64,000 nt of DNA from Pictodentalium vernedei (GCA_031216915.1 CM062292.1:5204457-5268456), one strand, 5' to 3'. Shown: positions 43,145 through 53,072, numbered from the stretch's first letter. Notes: generated by a model not told the origin, from the sequence alone. Made by a program: numbers and translations.

Positions 43145-44100
43145 ACTATGCGGCTAAGTGGAAGGTTTTCCGTCGTTGGTGTAGGGATCATTCTGTTGAT
43201 ATATTTGATCCCTCTATACCAGACATTGCTAACTTTCTAGTATACTTGTTTGACGAAATCAAACTGCAACCTGTTACTATAAAGGGTTATAGATCTATGT
43301 TATCTGATACCTATGCACATCATGATAGTTTACAAATTGGATCTAATGTCTCTTTATCGAAGTTGGTTAGAAACTTTTCGATAAATAGACCCAGAACTCT
43401 TAGATTAATTCCTAAGTGGAATTTAGCTTGGGTTCTCCTTAAATTGAAGGAAAAGCCATTTGAACCTCTTGGGACAGTAGATTTCAAATTCTTATCTTAT
43501 AAGACAGCTTTTCTCTTAGCTTTCTCTTCTGCCAGAAGAGTCAATGAGCTTCATGCACTATCGGTGGATGATTCTCATTATCGTAGTGTTGGGAACACTA
43601 TCACCTTCACTACTAATGTCGGTTTTTTAGCTAAGAATCAGGCTCCTAATAAATATCCGGAACCTATTGTTATTAAGGCTCTTCCGTCTTCAGACGGGCG
43701 TAGGCCTTTACTCTGTCCTGTTAGAGCACTACGTATCTATAAACAGAGATCTCAGTTCATCAGAAAGGGACGGAAACGTTTCTTTCTGTCTTTGATGCCT
43801 AATAGAAAGGACATTTCAGTCCATTCTATTGCTAGATGGATTCAGTTAACTATCCGTACTGCGTATGAAGATTTATCTTCTTCTCAGCAGTCTGTGCTTA
43901 AGATTTCTGCTCATGAAGTAAGAGCTCTTTCTACTTCCTGGGCTTATGCTAATAGTGTTGCTATTACAGATTTAATGAAGGCTGCTTATTGGTCTCAGCC
44001 ATCCACATTTACTAATTTTTATCTCAGAAATATTGAGTCCATTTCTGGAGACCTGCATTGTTTAGGTCCGTTATCTGTTGCTCAGAATGTCGTCCACTAA
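41155..44100 (+). CDS. DIRS tyrosine recombinase with overlapping N-terminal frame (copy D)
   Basis: The frame is open from directly after the ORF1 UGA to the TAA at 44100 and in phase with ORF1. The catalytic Arg in ARRVNEL is at 43537, His and Arg in HEVRALS at 43912, and Tyr in NFYLRNI at 44020. The only change near the active site relative to B is Ser to Asn after ARRV. The Ser-rich first 600 residues overlap RT and contain no stop, as in B. Confidence 0.9.
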   Translation, partial: WLKPLSRSGWRKVVEFFSRVGVDYGRSVGERSDFGKSKDILQTKASINSKSKVDSSSVKPSEKRRSAIRGAVSFNEERGRGRRKPGIAGILQPSVSGSETRRLVPSSHRFELDKQADHRSEVLYGDDSIGQSEYSGERLCNEHRSQRCVLSRHGTSDIPKVSTLRSPRSGVSVPGHVLRIESSTLGFHSGNELGNDLLPSSFVCGNVGLPGRHSSEVRQRVNASERCSESSSIAPTSRFHSKRGEVGSGAVQVIHSSGNELRDAQQSRSSAVNQSEISQLLRSLLSKYRQSHSERIYETDRSVRSRCGSHSDGTATHTASSNFLDSELECENSFARCRRSLVRSSETRDSDLGKHSVVNSRSSAAVAGSEFYHYDGCQSNRLGCIINPNGFEMPGSLGSAIPVQAHKHQGNDVNLACVTSLDGHYSRCSCPNPIRQYDSSGVYTESGRHSFSSVVQSNGKNPSVCVGTSRSSFGPSHTGSSECASRLPFTKGSLVAVGVDSQQTSIQSDLLPMGTANDRLICDTSQQSVADVCVPVSGSKSICSRRSVDPLGRNDRICVSSSAVNSTSIAKDKTISMQDSVGSISVATETVDKSTQVSVVGPTAEASSTRGSSLAGEIAPTTSQPARSQPSRFSVVRSFLHGKHFTGRAVDAISNCRRTSSSLNYAAKWKVFRRWCRDHSVDIFDPSIPDIANFLVYLFDEIKLQPVTIKGYRSMLSDTYAHHDSLQIGSNVSLSKLVRNFSINRPRTLRLIPKWNLAWVLLKLKEKPFEPLGTVDFKFLSYKTAFLLAFSSARRVNELHALSVDDSHYRSVGNTITFTTNVGFLAKNQAPNKYPEPIVIKALPSSDGRRPLLCPVRALRIYKQRSQFIRKGRKRFFLSLMPNRKDISVHSIARWIQLTIRTAYEDLSSSQQSVLKISAHEVRALSTSWAYANSVAITDLMKAAYWSQPSTFTNFYLRNIESISGDLHCLGPLSVAQNVVH

Positions 44101-44697
44101 ACAGTTGCAACTATAGTTATGCAGGCTTTCTGTTCCGGCAGTGACTCCGTCCGGCTGCCCTCTTCGCTCTGGGCTATTTGACCCAGGGCAAGGGGAAGGG
44201 GGGGGGGCGGGTGTTCCCTTAGGTCACCTGCTTTATAGTGAAAAGCAAGGGAATGCCTCCTCCAAGACAGTATTTCTGAGTCGCTTCCGGGATGGTTTTA
44301 AAGTGTAATATTAATGTTTAATTTCATTCATGTCTTATTTTTAAAGTGTAGCTCGGTGTGAAGCATTTGTATATGTCAAGTGTCAAACGGGCTTTAATAT
44401 ACAATACTCGGACACTTTTAAATGATTATAAAGAGTCTCAATTCTCTGGACTACTTTATTTATTGGCTTGTTTTAAAAATAATTAGTATAAAGGTTATAC
44501 TGGATGTTAATAGAGAACATGAATGTTATTGTGCTCAATTATTAAGGGTAGTGTATCTTTCTAATTTAAATATTAAATAAGAAAGATACATGTAAAGCCT
44601 AATACTCCTTTTCTCCTTAAGGGGTTACCTCTTTATTTTATAATTGAGCTTATTGGATTTTCCTCTATGTCCTAGGCCCTCCAGCCTGTTTACTATT
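44101..44697 (+). other. 3' untranslated region of DIRS copy D
   Basis: G-tract at 44191-44211 and a perfect TGTATCTTTCT / AGAAAGATACA stem at 44552-44590, as in copy B. Confidence 0.8.
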
Positions 44698-44786
44698 CAG
44701 CTAAGTCTGGGTCATTGGTACAGTATAAAAATGTTAAAAAATTTATAGTAATTTATATATTTTTTATACTTACCAATGACCCAGAC
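44698..44786 (+). repeat. ICR of DIRS copy D
   Basis: Complement of the left end, then GTT, then complement of the right end. Identical in layout to 19188-19276, with the CTAAGTC variant of this copy's ITRs. Confidence 0.92.
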
Positions 44787-44860
44787 GGGGATGGCCCTCC
44801 CTGAGTTGGGAACTCTTGCCTCCCCGCTGAGTACATAGCGCTGACCAGGCACTGCCAGTA

Positions 44861-45088
44861 AGAATGATATTTGGCGCCAATTTCGGGACGACTGCGTCAC
44901 TGCGCATGCGCAGTAGAGTCGTACTATGGAGGTCCTTTAGGACATGATTTCTTTTTGTTTTGGATGCAAATTTTGGGGATTGGGGGGCAAAATTTGTGTT
45001 TGGCCCTGGTTTTTGTGGAGTTAGCACCAGCTAAGTCTGGGTCATTGGTAAGTATAAAAAATATATAAATTACTATAAATTTTTTAAC
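44861..45088 (+). repeat. Right ITR of DIRS copy D
   Basis: Inverted copy of the left ITR plus the tail ending TTTTTTAAC. The GATATTTGG and AGAGTCGTAC variants mirror the left ITR. Confidence 0.9.
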
Positions 45089-45973
45089 TTTTCTGCGAAA
45101 TTGAAAGTCAACTCATCAAGGTGGATTGTAAATCTAAAAGCCTGTAGGCTGCATATTTCGATTGAATTGATAAGAAAACGTGCAAATGTGAACTTTGTAA
45201 GCAACAGGTAGGCAGCGGACGCTTCGAATGCATCAGAGAAAAAAATTAAAAAGCAACAACAGAAAAACGAAAAATGGCAAGTTGTTAACTTTGTGCTTCC
45301 GTTGCTGAAGATATACTCCCCAGTTCCAGTGTTCCTAACAACCAGGCCGATTCAATATATTTTCTGGAAATTACTGTGCGATTTACTCACAGGGAATATT
45401 AGGGGTTGGGTGGGTGGTTACCTAGTTGACAATTGCTTGGAAATAAACCACTGGTATTGTCAATTCACAACGTTGACAACTTGACATACAAATGGTAATA
45501 CTGCCTGTGGTTATCGCATCCTGGTGATTTTTATAGCATTTCTTTCAATTCACCATTGCTATTTTATGTTGCAGATACTTTTAAGACCTGGTCATTTTAT
45601 TAAAATACAAGCACCCAAACTTTAATACCCGATCATCTGCTTTATATTCTTTCAAATAAATAATTTATACTGCACACCAGTGTACACTGGAAAGACGTGA
45701 TTCACCTAAATTTTAAGACATTAAAAAACAATCTACGGAAGCCAGGGACCGACCTGGGCATGCGCCAGTGCGTATTTGGTTCTGAAACATCAGGACCTGG
45801 CTCTTAAATCTCAGAAGTAGGCTTCTCAGTTGGCGCGTAACTTCTCAGATCATATTTTGATATTCTTTCTATGAATAATCGAGAGAGACACTCTTACATG
45901 TATTATATATATGATTATCATTTATCATTGTTGTAGAGTGCTTAAGTTAATACTTCAAGTCTTAATTACCAAG

Positions 45974-46061
45974 CATTAATCTTCACTGTGGTTTCTGATC
46001 AAGTCTTGGCTGCCTAAATAGGCAGCCAAGACTTGATCAGAAACCACAGTGAAGATTAATG
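45974..46061. repeat. Perfect 42-bp-arm palindrome
   Basis: Two perfectly complementary 42-nt arms are separated by AAAT. The inner AGTCTTGGCTGCCT matches the palindrome at 33004, and the outer 25 bp is specific to this locus. It lies in the interior of the hAT-like element. Confidence 0.95.
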
Positions 46062-47296
46062 TTTGCTATAGTGTACTAAATGAAAATGATGAGAGCTATT
46101 ACATACTTGCAGTATGTGTTACAAACAGCAGTGTGACTCCGTAAATTGAAATCTGGTGCATGAATTGAAAAAATAGGCTCCGAGGCTAGAGCGTATTTTA
46201 AATAGTCTTGATCGGTACCTGGGAAGCCAACAGGTAACATCAGATTTAGCATTATTGAGGTTCATTTGATCGATTGAGGTGCTGCAAATGCTTTGAAAAT
46301 GATTTGCTACTGTTAGTAAATGTTCGATTTTTACATTTTTTCGCATGGAAAATGAAAATGTTCCCTAATTTATCATGGAAAATCGTGGATTCTCTGAAAT
46401 TTTTGGAAACATGTATGAAGCCAGGAACCAGAAGTATAGTTAGTGAACACTGGTAGTGTGATTCCACTCAAAATACTCTATAATTACAACTAGATGAATG
46501 TCATAAAACATATAATTTTCTTTGCTTATCAAGGATGAACCCAAACAATGAAAGGTGGATGACACCATGTCATTGACACATTACAAAGTTGGCAATGATT
46601 GCACAATGTTTTCACTACTGGGATTATCATAGACTGACAGAGAGATTAATTACAGTTGCATTACATCAATTTACTTGCATATTTGTGTGGATATTGGACA
46701 GTGGACATTAATCTTGTTGCCACTTTGAAAGATAAGGAGGAAAGGACTGACCAAGAGTGTTACTACATGTACTAGTGAAAACTTATTGAAAAGCTTAGAA
46801 GGTGAAGAACCTATGCTATGTTTCTTCTACCTGATTCATTGGGGGCTGGGGGGAGGGGGGTGGTGATGAAGGACATAGAGGCCAACTGGTGGTTCACACT
46901 GGATCGAGTGATTCATTAAATAACTCGCTAGACTAATCTGTTATCACAGTTGAATTAACTTGTCAAGTTCATGAGATGTCAGTGCTGAACATGTTAAGTT
47001 ACTCTATGGTTGAATGTTGGGAAATTGGATCAGTTTGCGACTACTTTCAATGTCCTGTGCATATACCGAATACCATACCGAAACCGAGGTATTTACCTGA
47101 AAAATACCGATACCAATACCGGACCTGAAATTTCAAAACTGCACAGCTCTTCCAGGGTTTAGCACTATTTTTAATGGGGAAAGGTTTTAAAAAATCTTCA
47201 GATTTGACCCATTGAAGCCACATGGAATTCAGGTTGCACACCATTACTTCCATAATTTGTTAGTCTCATTTATAGTTATGTAAGGCACATAGAATA

Positions 47297-47429
47297 AATA
47301 GGTGCTAGGGCCAGTAATCAGATTTAAACCACAAGTAGGATAAAGGTTTTAACCACTCGGCTTGCCGATTGGTTAAAACCCTTATTCTACGAGTGGTTTA
47401 AATCTGATTACTGGCCCTAGTACCTATTT
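47297..47429. repeat. About 130-bp palindrome
   Basis: Arms of about 59 nt (TAGGGCCAGTAATCAG, GATTTAAACCAC, GGTTTTAACCA) have few mismatches around a short CTCGGCTTGCCGAT apex. It lies just outside the hAT-like element in the MTFMT intron. Confidence 0.9.
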
Positions 47430-47940
47430 GTTTTATTTGTACCATGCTCTTAATAAATAATTGACTTTGTCACTTAAAATAGAGAAAAAACGACACTTTC
47501 TATCGCAAACACACGGGTTTGTTTTGTTTACGTCTACGCCGGTGGGCAGTACTACTGTCTGTGCGTGAATGCTTGACTGACAGCTAGACACATCTTCAAA
47601 GTTGATTGAATTTACCTTGCTTTTTCAGTCAAATTATTATTAACAATTCTTAAATTTTATTTAAATATTTAATTGTAGGTATTTTAAACTTAATAAGTAA
47701 TTGCAAGTAGTAGATAGTACCGCAAAATGTATGTTTGAATGAAATGTCGCGAAGTGTAAATGTATCGAAGTTGGAAATTGCGTCATGTCAAAGGTCAAGT
47801 TGTATGAACTTCCTACTATAGGTGGAATTTTTTTTTTTAACTGCAGTAGAATCATTACTTCAGTAGTGGGGTTAAAAGCTCAAATTTAACATGCAGACTT
47901 TTCACAGATAGTAACAAAGGTGAGCATGATATAAAAAGGG
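47430..47940. other. Intron sequence, nothing recognised
   Basis: AT-rich, with no supported frame or repeat boundary. Confidence 0.4.
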
Positions 47941-48189
47941 TTAACCCTTTACCCAACGTAGAGAATATCAAAATTTATTATTTTAATTACTATTTTCTTA
48001 AATGTTTCCAAAAATTTCAACAAAACGATAACATGTGACCCCCCATTGGAACGAGCTCGATGAGCTCGTTCCAATGAGGGGTCACATGATATGGTTTTGT
48101 TGAAATATTTTGAAAAATATAATTTTTTCAACTGCTTAATTTGCAGATTACGCAGGCGGATGCGGGCGATTTGTTGGGTAAAGGGTTAA
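47941..48189. mobile_element. TTAA-type palindromic MITE, copy 2 (uninterrupted)
   Basis: Flanked by TTAA, with ends CCCTTTACCCAAC and its complement. The subterminal ATCGCCCGCATCCGCC segment is shared with copy 1. The centre is a long hairpin: AACATGTGACCCCCCATT with apex GAACGAGCTCGATGAGC, extended by the TTTCAACAAAAC arms. Confidence 0.85.
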
Positions 48190-48359
48190 ATCAGTATATC
48201 TTTGAGAGAGCCCTATCAATGTGTATTGTGAGCAGTTTCATAATGTGATATTTAGTCCACACAAAATAAATTTATTTTCCTCCTGCATGTAGTGAGCAAG
48301 AATTGAGATAATTGCCACTATTTTTTTTCACACAGAAAGTATAGAAAAGTACATAATTA

Positions 48360-48725
48360 TACAGTGGAGCCCACTTAATTGGATATCTCTTAACTGAATA
48401 ATCCTTTTAATTGAATATAATTTATCAACACAAAACCATTTTCTATAAATCCAGTACAAAATTGACCTGTTAATTGAATATGGGTTATAGAGTAAACTCC
48501 TGTTATTTGAATAAAAAATCTTCTTAACCTGCCGAGAAATTACCCTGACTCTCCCCAGTTTTCCTTGTTTATAGACGTATTTGGCCTCAGTACATCCAAT
48601 ACAGACATTTAATCTATTATATCTTGTTTGTTGGAGCTCTGTCAAATAAGATATAATAGAATAAATGCTAAGTTGAATAATTTTCATTTGCAAAGTGGCT
48701 ATTCAATTAACAGGGTTCCACTGTA
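48360..48725. mobile_element. pogo/Tigger-like MITE, copy 1
   Basis: TA-flanked ends CAGTGGAGCCC and its complement (GGGTTCCACTG). Repeated TTAATTGAATA motifs occur through the body. A CTTGTTTG / GAGCTCTGTCAAATAAG hairpin lies near 48625-48655. A second copy is at 51634. Confidence 0.75.
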
Positions 48726-48786
48726 CTAATAAACTAATTTAATTTTAAAAATAAAACTATTTTGCATCTTTAGTTATGCACTAAGA

Positions 48787-49172
48787 AGGGGGCATGATGG
48801 CATTGTGGTAACCGGTTCTCGTCAAATCACCGAAGTTAAGCAACGTCGAGCCCAGTTAGTCCTCAGATGGGTGACCGTCTGAGTGATTGATTCAGACTCC
48901 CGTATTGTGTCCATGGACAAGGCCCTTAACCCCGATTGTCCACATGGGGGCACGATGACGCCGTGTACTAAGGCGTACTGCACGTCGATGGTACGCATGT
49001 CTTCAACCAATTTAACCCTGCCTGTGCTGCAGTGCGGAGTTATGATGTTGGGGAGCTGGCAGTTGCTCGGTGGTTCTCTCCGGGTACTCCGGCTTCCTCC
49101 ACCCGTACAACTGTCACGGTCATGATTAGCCATTGTGCATAAGTATGTGACCTTAAATACCAATAAATAAAT
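48787..49172 (+). mobile_element. 5S rRNA-headed SINE
   Basis: The first 110 bp resembles 5S rRNA. GAAGTTAAGCAACGTCG and GTTAGTCCTCAGATGGG followed by GACCGTCTG correspond to the internal promoter of 5S genes. The remaining body (TGTGTCCATGGACAAGG, GTGTACTAAGGCGT, GGTGGTTCTCTCCGGG, TCCTCCACCCGTA) is the one seen in the tRNA-headed SINEs of this window. It ends in an (AATA)n tail and lies about 220 bp before the MTFMT last exon. Confidence 0.85.
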
Positions 49173-49389
49173 ATGCACTCAGATTTCAGTTTCAGAGTCC
49201 CTTGTAAATATTAAATCCCTGTCTCTGAAACACCTGATTTTGTTGTAATACTGGAGAGAAGACATGGCAATTTAGTATTGGAGTTCCAATTCAATGAGGG
49301 TTTACCTGAGAATGAAAACAATTTTGGGGGAAATAGTATAGCTTTTATCATGAAAATATCTTGGGAAATTTGTTATTTATATTTTCCAG

Positions 49390-49563
49390 GATGGTTGGAT
49401 TGGTTTTGAAAAGTTCATCATCAAGAAACCCATGACATCAAAAGCTTTTTATAATGGTTATTTATCAAAAGAAGAAAATAAAACACAGTACTTTAAAACC
49501 TTTAGTAATCCTCTTCAAAAAGATATTTTCAGTGACAGAATTCATAGGAGAAGATTAAAATGA
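49390..49563 (+). CDS. MTFMT: MTFMT last exon
   Basis: The acceptor is TTTATATTTTCCAG. The exon begins in phase 0 with DGWIG and encodes 57 residues to a TGA. DGWIG, then KFIIKKP and FYNGYL, is the signature of the C-terminal domain of animal mitochondrial methionyl-tRNA formyltransferase. It continues the CK end of the previous exon to give CKDGWIG. The C-terminal tail (SNPLQKD, RIHRRRLK) is basic, as in animal homologues. The three exons together give 119 residues of one uninterrupted frame. I see no canonical AATAAA soon after the stop. Confidence 0.92.
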   Translation, partial: DGWIGFEKFIIKKPMTSKAFYNGYLSKEENKTQYFKTFSNPLQKDIFSDRIHRRRLK

Positions 49564-49697
49564 AGCACTTTCTGAAGAAAATTCATATTATATGCTCATC
49601 CTTTTAGGAAGAAAGGAGGACTTTGTCTTTAATAATGATAGTCTAGCAAGCACTGCAGAGCTTTGTTGTAGGTAAAATAGTCTACAACAGTTGTTTG

Positions 49698-50160
49698 TTA
49701 GGCCCCACAAAGTAGATCTTCTGTTTGTCAGGCCCTTCTTTGTAAAATTGCATAAGGGTGGGAAGTTTTTTATTTTATTTGTTATTTTTGTAATTATTTC
49801 TTTTGTCATCAGAAGATAATGATCTTGGTTTGTTTTATGGTTTAGACCTCATTATCTACAGAATAGTACGGGTGATGGTGTATTTCGTCCCCTGAGTGCA
49901 GCAAGGCTTTGCAATGCTAAAGCATTGCAAAGCCATGTTGCACTCAAGGAACAAATTTATCAATTTCATTAACCTTGGTAAAATATCAGACATAAACCAC
50001 TTAATTTTATGTTTTTTTACGTTTGCGTTGGTTATAACTTTTTATAACCAATGCAAACTTAAAAAAAAAATAATGAAGTGGTTTATGGGCATGCTGCAGC
50101 CAAAAGGATGATGCAGTAGGGCTTCAGAAAAAATTTTTTTACTTTTTCTTTTAGGCCTTA
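49698..50160 (+). mobile_element. PIF/Harbinger-like MITE, copy 3
   Basis: Flanked by TTA on both sides, with GGCC ends. The central hairpin AGGCTTTGCAATGC / GCATTGCAAAGCC is near 49908-49938. A second inverted pair (TTTGCGTTGGTTATAA and complement, 50024-50060) is unique to this copy. Confidence 0.8.
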
Positions 50161-50210
50161 TAGCCTTTATGGTATGGTTGGTAAAAGAGTCATATTATGT
50201 GAGAAATACT

Positions 50211-51559
50211 TTTGTTTCATTGTATTCTAATTTCTGTACGCCCCTCTCTGGCATTTGTTTCATTGTATTCTAATTTCTCTTTGCCCCTCTCTGGCATTTG
50301 TTTCATTGTATTCTAATTTCTGTATGCCTCTCTCTGGCGTTTGTTTCATTGTATTCTAATTTCTGTATGCCCCTCTCTGGCGTTTGTTTCATTGTATTCT
50401 AATTTCTGTATGCCCCTCTCTGGCGTTTGTTTCATTGTATTCTAATTTCTGTATGCCCCTCTCTGGCGTTTGTTTCATTGTATTCTAATTTCTGTATGCC
50501 CCTCTCTGGCGTTTGTTTCATTGTATTCTAATTTCTGTATGCCCCTCTCTGACGTTTGTTTCATTGTATTCTAATTTCTATATGCCCCTCTCTGGCGTTT
50601 GTTTCATTGTATTCTAATTTCTGTATGCCCCTCTCTGGCATTTGTTTCATTGTATTCTAATTTCTGTATGCCCCTCTCTGACGTTTGTTTCATTGTATTC
50701 TAATTTCTGTGGCGTTTGTTTCATTGTATTCTAATTTCTGTATGGCCCTCTCTGGCGTTTGTTTCATTGTATTCTAATTTCTGTATGCCCCTCTCTGACG
50801 TTTGTTTCATTGTATTCTAATTTCTGTATGCCCCTCTCTGGTGTTTGTTTCATTGTATTCTAATTTCTGTATGCCCCTCTCTGGCATTTGTTTCATTGTA
50901 TTCTAATTTCTGTATGCCCCTCCCTGGCGTTTGTTTCATTGTATTCTAATTTCTGTATGCCCCTCTCTGGTGTTTGTTTCATTGTTTTTTTAATTTCTGT
51001 ATGCCCCTCTCTGGCGTTTGTTTTATTGTATTCTAATTTCTGTATGCCCCTCTCTGGCATTTGTTTCATTGTATTCTAATTTCTGTATGCCCCTCTCTGA
51101 CGTTTGTTTCATTGTATTCTAATTTCTGTGGCGTTTGTTTCATTGTATTCTAATTTCTGTATGCCCCTCTCTGGTGTTTGTTTCATTGTATTCTAATTCC
51201 TTATGCCCCTCTCTGACGTTTGTTTCATTGTATTCTAATTTCTGTATGCCCCTCTCTGGTGTTTGTTTCATTGTATTCTAATTTCTGTATGCCCCTCTCT
51301 GGCGTTTGTTTCATTGTATTCTAATTTCTGTATGCCCCTCCCTGGCGTTTGTTTCATTGTATTCTAATTTCTGTATGCCCCTCTCTGGTGTTTGTTTCAT
51401 TGTTTTTTTAATTTCTGTATGCCCCTCTCTGGCGTTTGTTTTATTGTATTCTAATTTCTGTATGCCCCTCTCTGGCATTTGTTTCATTGTATTCTAATTT
51501 CTGTATGCCCCTCTCTGGCGTTTGTTTCATTGTATTCTAATTTCTGTATGCCCCTCTCT
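50211..51559 (+). repeat. 43-bp tandem satellite, about 31 units
   Basis: The unit reads TTTGTTTCATTGTATTC followed by TAATTTCTGTATGCCCC and TCTCTGGCG. Some units are truncated (CTGTGGCG) or carry a TTTTTTT variant. A 418-bp block is duplicated (50888 and 51306 start the same series of variants). Open frames run through it because stops are rare, but the period is not a multiple of three and no real gene is implied. Confidence 0.95.
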
Positions 51560-51566
51560 AATAAGG

Positions 51567-52360
51567 AGTGTGGTGGCTCAGTCATTAGAGTATCAGACTT
51601 CAAAGAGGTCTACAGTTCAATCCTGAAAAGGAGTACAGTAGAGCCCACTTAATTGGATATCTCTTAATTGTATATCCCTGTTAATTGAATATAATTTTCA
51701 AACACAAAACCATTTACCATACCTTCAGTACAAATTTGATCTGTTAATTGCATATGGGTTGTAGAGTAAACTCCTGTTAATTGTATATAAATTTTTGTAA
51801 TATATCGAAAAAATTACTGTGACACGCACCAAATTCCCCTTATTTATCAACCCTTTTGGCCTAACTGCATCCAATACAGGCATTTATTCTATTATAGCTT
51901 GTTTGACAGAGCTCTATGAGCTCTGTCAAACAAGATATAATAGAATAAATGCTCAGAACACAGGAAACTGACCAAATCCCTGTTAATTGTATACTCCTGT
52001 TAATTGAATAATTTTCACTGGCAAAATGGATATTCAATTAAGAGGATTCTACAGTATTTGTGTTGTATCCTTGGGCAAGCCACTTAATCCTGATTGTCCA
52101 CATGGGAGCATGCTGGCACTGTGTACTAATGTTTACTTCATGTACATGCCTTCAACCAATGCTAACCCTGCATGTGCAAATTAAGTATGTTGGGAAGTCT
52201 GACAGTTGGTTGCCACTGCTTGGTGGTTCTCTCTGGCCACTCCAGCTTTCTCCATCCTGTAAAAATGTTCCTCACAAAGTGATCCTGGCTTTTAAAATTG
52301 TCATTAATCCCAAGTAAATAAATAAATAAGTAAATAAATAAATAAACCGTAGATAATAAA
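51567..52360 (+). mobile_element. tRNA-headed SINE split by a MITE
   Basis: The head has TGGCTCAGTCATTAGAG (A box) and CAGTTCAATCC (B box) at 51575-51624. The body resumes at 52057 with TTGTATCCTTGGGCAAG and ends in a long (AATA)n tail at about 52315-52360. The intervening 423 bp is a TA-flanked MITE. Confidence 0.85.
51634..52056. mobile_element. pogo/Tigger-like MITE, copy 2, nested in SINE
   Basis: The same family as 48360-48725, with CAGTAGAGCCC at the start and TA flanks. The central hairpin GTTTGACAGAGCTC / GAGCTCTGTCAAAC (51900-51938) is well preserved. Its position inside the SINE body dates it after the SINE. Confidence 0.8.
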
Positions 52361-52871
52361 TAAATAAAATTCAATATAGCACAATTGTAGCCATCATGAA
52401 TTGGGTTTCCATCAATTAACTCAAAAATACTTCAATCAGGTTCAATTGTCATCTCTTGGTGTTGTATCGAGGATGGGTAGTGTGAGATAATTGGCCAAAT
52501 TCCATTTTCAGTAGAGCGGTCACATTGAGTTTGGTTTCTATCAAAAATCCTAATCATTCACACCTCTTGATAATGTGATGAAGCTGGGTAATGGAAGATT
52601 CCTTTCAGCAGTTGTCCAGAATCAATATTCAGTATGGTTGCTATGGTAGCCATCTTGATTTTCTTTTTCATCAGAAAACTCAAGAATGCCTTGAGTGCTC
52701 AGTCTCATCTTGTGATTATGCATTGTGGATGGGTAGAGGCAGGTTCCATTTAATAATTCCATATGGTTGTCATGTCAGTCATATTGATTTTGCTATGGCA
52801 GCCATCTTGATTTTGGATTCTGTCAGTTAACTCAAAAATGCCTTCACTAAGGCCTATAAAAAAATTCTTGT
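52361..52871. repeat. Diverged repeats with GCCATCTTGATTTT
   Basis: GCCATCTTGATTTT recurs (52653, 52801), and CAAAAATGCCTTCA-type text recurs. Related text is found at 61740-61980. No gene is supported. Confidence 0.5.
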
Positions 52872-53072
52872 ATTTTTATACTGTACCAATGACCCAGACA
52901 TAGCTGGTGCTAACTCTTAAAATTCTAGGGCCAAACACAAATTTTGCCCCCCAATCCCCCAAATTTGCATCTAAAACCAAAGAAATCATGTCCTGAAGGT
53001 CCTCCATACTTTGCCTCCACTGCGCATGCGCAGTGTCAAGGAGGTCCCAAAATTGGCGCCAATTATCATTCT
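52872..53072 (+). repeat. Left ITR of DIRS copy E
   Basis: Complementary to 59816-60015. The CTGCGCATGCGCAG and TTGGCGCCAA palindromes are intact. One CpG present in the right ITR (TTTCGGG) has become CA here. Confidence 0.85.

Larger units (their letters stand above)
37963..45088 (+). mobile_element. DIRS retrotransposon copy D (intact, putatively autonomous)
   Basis: A 7.1-kb element with matched ITRs (37963-38164, 44861-45088), an ICR, and intact ORF1, RT/RNase H and YR frames. The coding block is offset from copy B by exactly 25513 bp from the ORF1 start to the YR stop, so no net indel separates them. Private ITR variants (GACTCTACTG and CAAATATC) are shared by both its ends, so its ends were copied together. 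Confidence 0.95.
37857..47151. mobile_element. hAT-like element carrying DIRS D
   Basis: The ends TAGAGCCGTGCAGT and ACTGCACAGCTCTT are flanked by perfect 8-bp duplications CCAGGGTT (37849-37856 and 47152-47159). Subterminal regions are full of ACCGAAACC / GGTTTTGGTAT-type repeats. Removing DIRS D leaves about 2.2 kb, mostly 45089-47151. I could not recognise a transposase there, so it is likely non-autonomous. Confidence 0.85.

Noticed and set aside
45089-47050. A transposase gene in the body of the second hAT-like element
   Set aside because: Only short frames are present and none shows a hAT zinc finger or dimerisation motif that I can recognise.
48800-48900. Functional 5S rRNA gene
   Set aside because: Only the internal-promoter half matches well. 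The 5' part is diverged and the 3' part merges into the SINE body.
50888-51497. Repetitive open frames that could encode a Cys/Phe-rich repeat protein
   Set aside because: They are produced by the 43-bp satellite. The period is not a multiple of three and the frames follow the 418-bp duplication exactly.
50211-51559. CRISPR-like array
   Set aside because: Units are head-to-tail with no unique spacers, in an animal genome.
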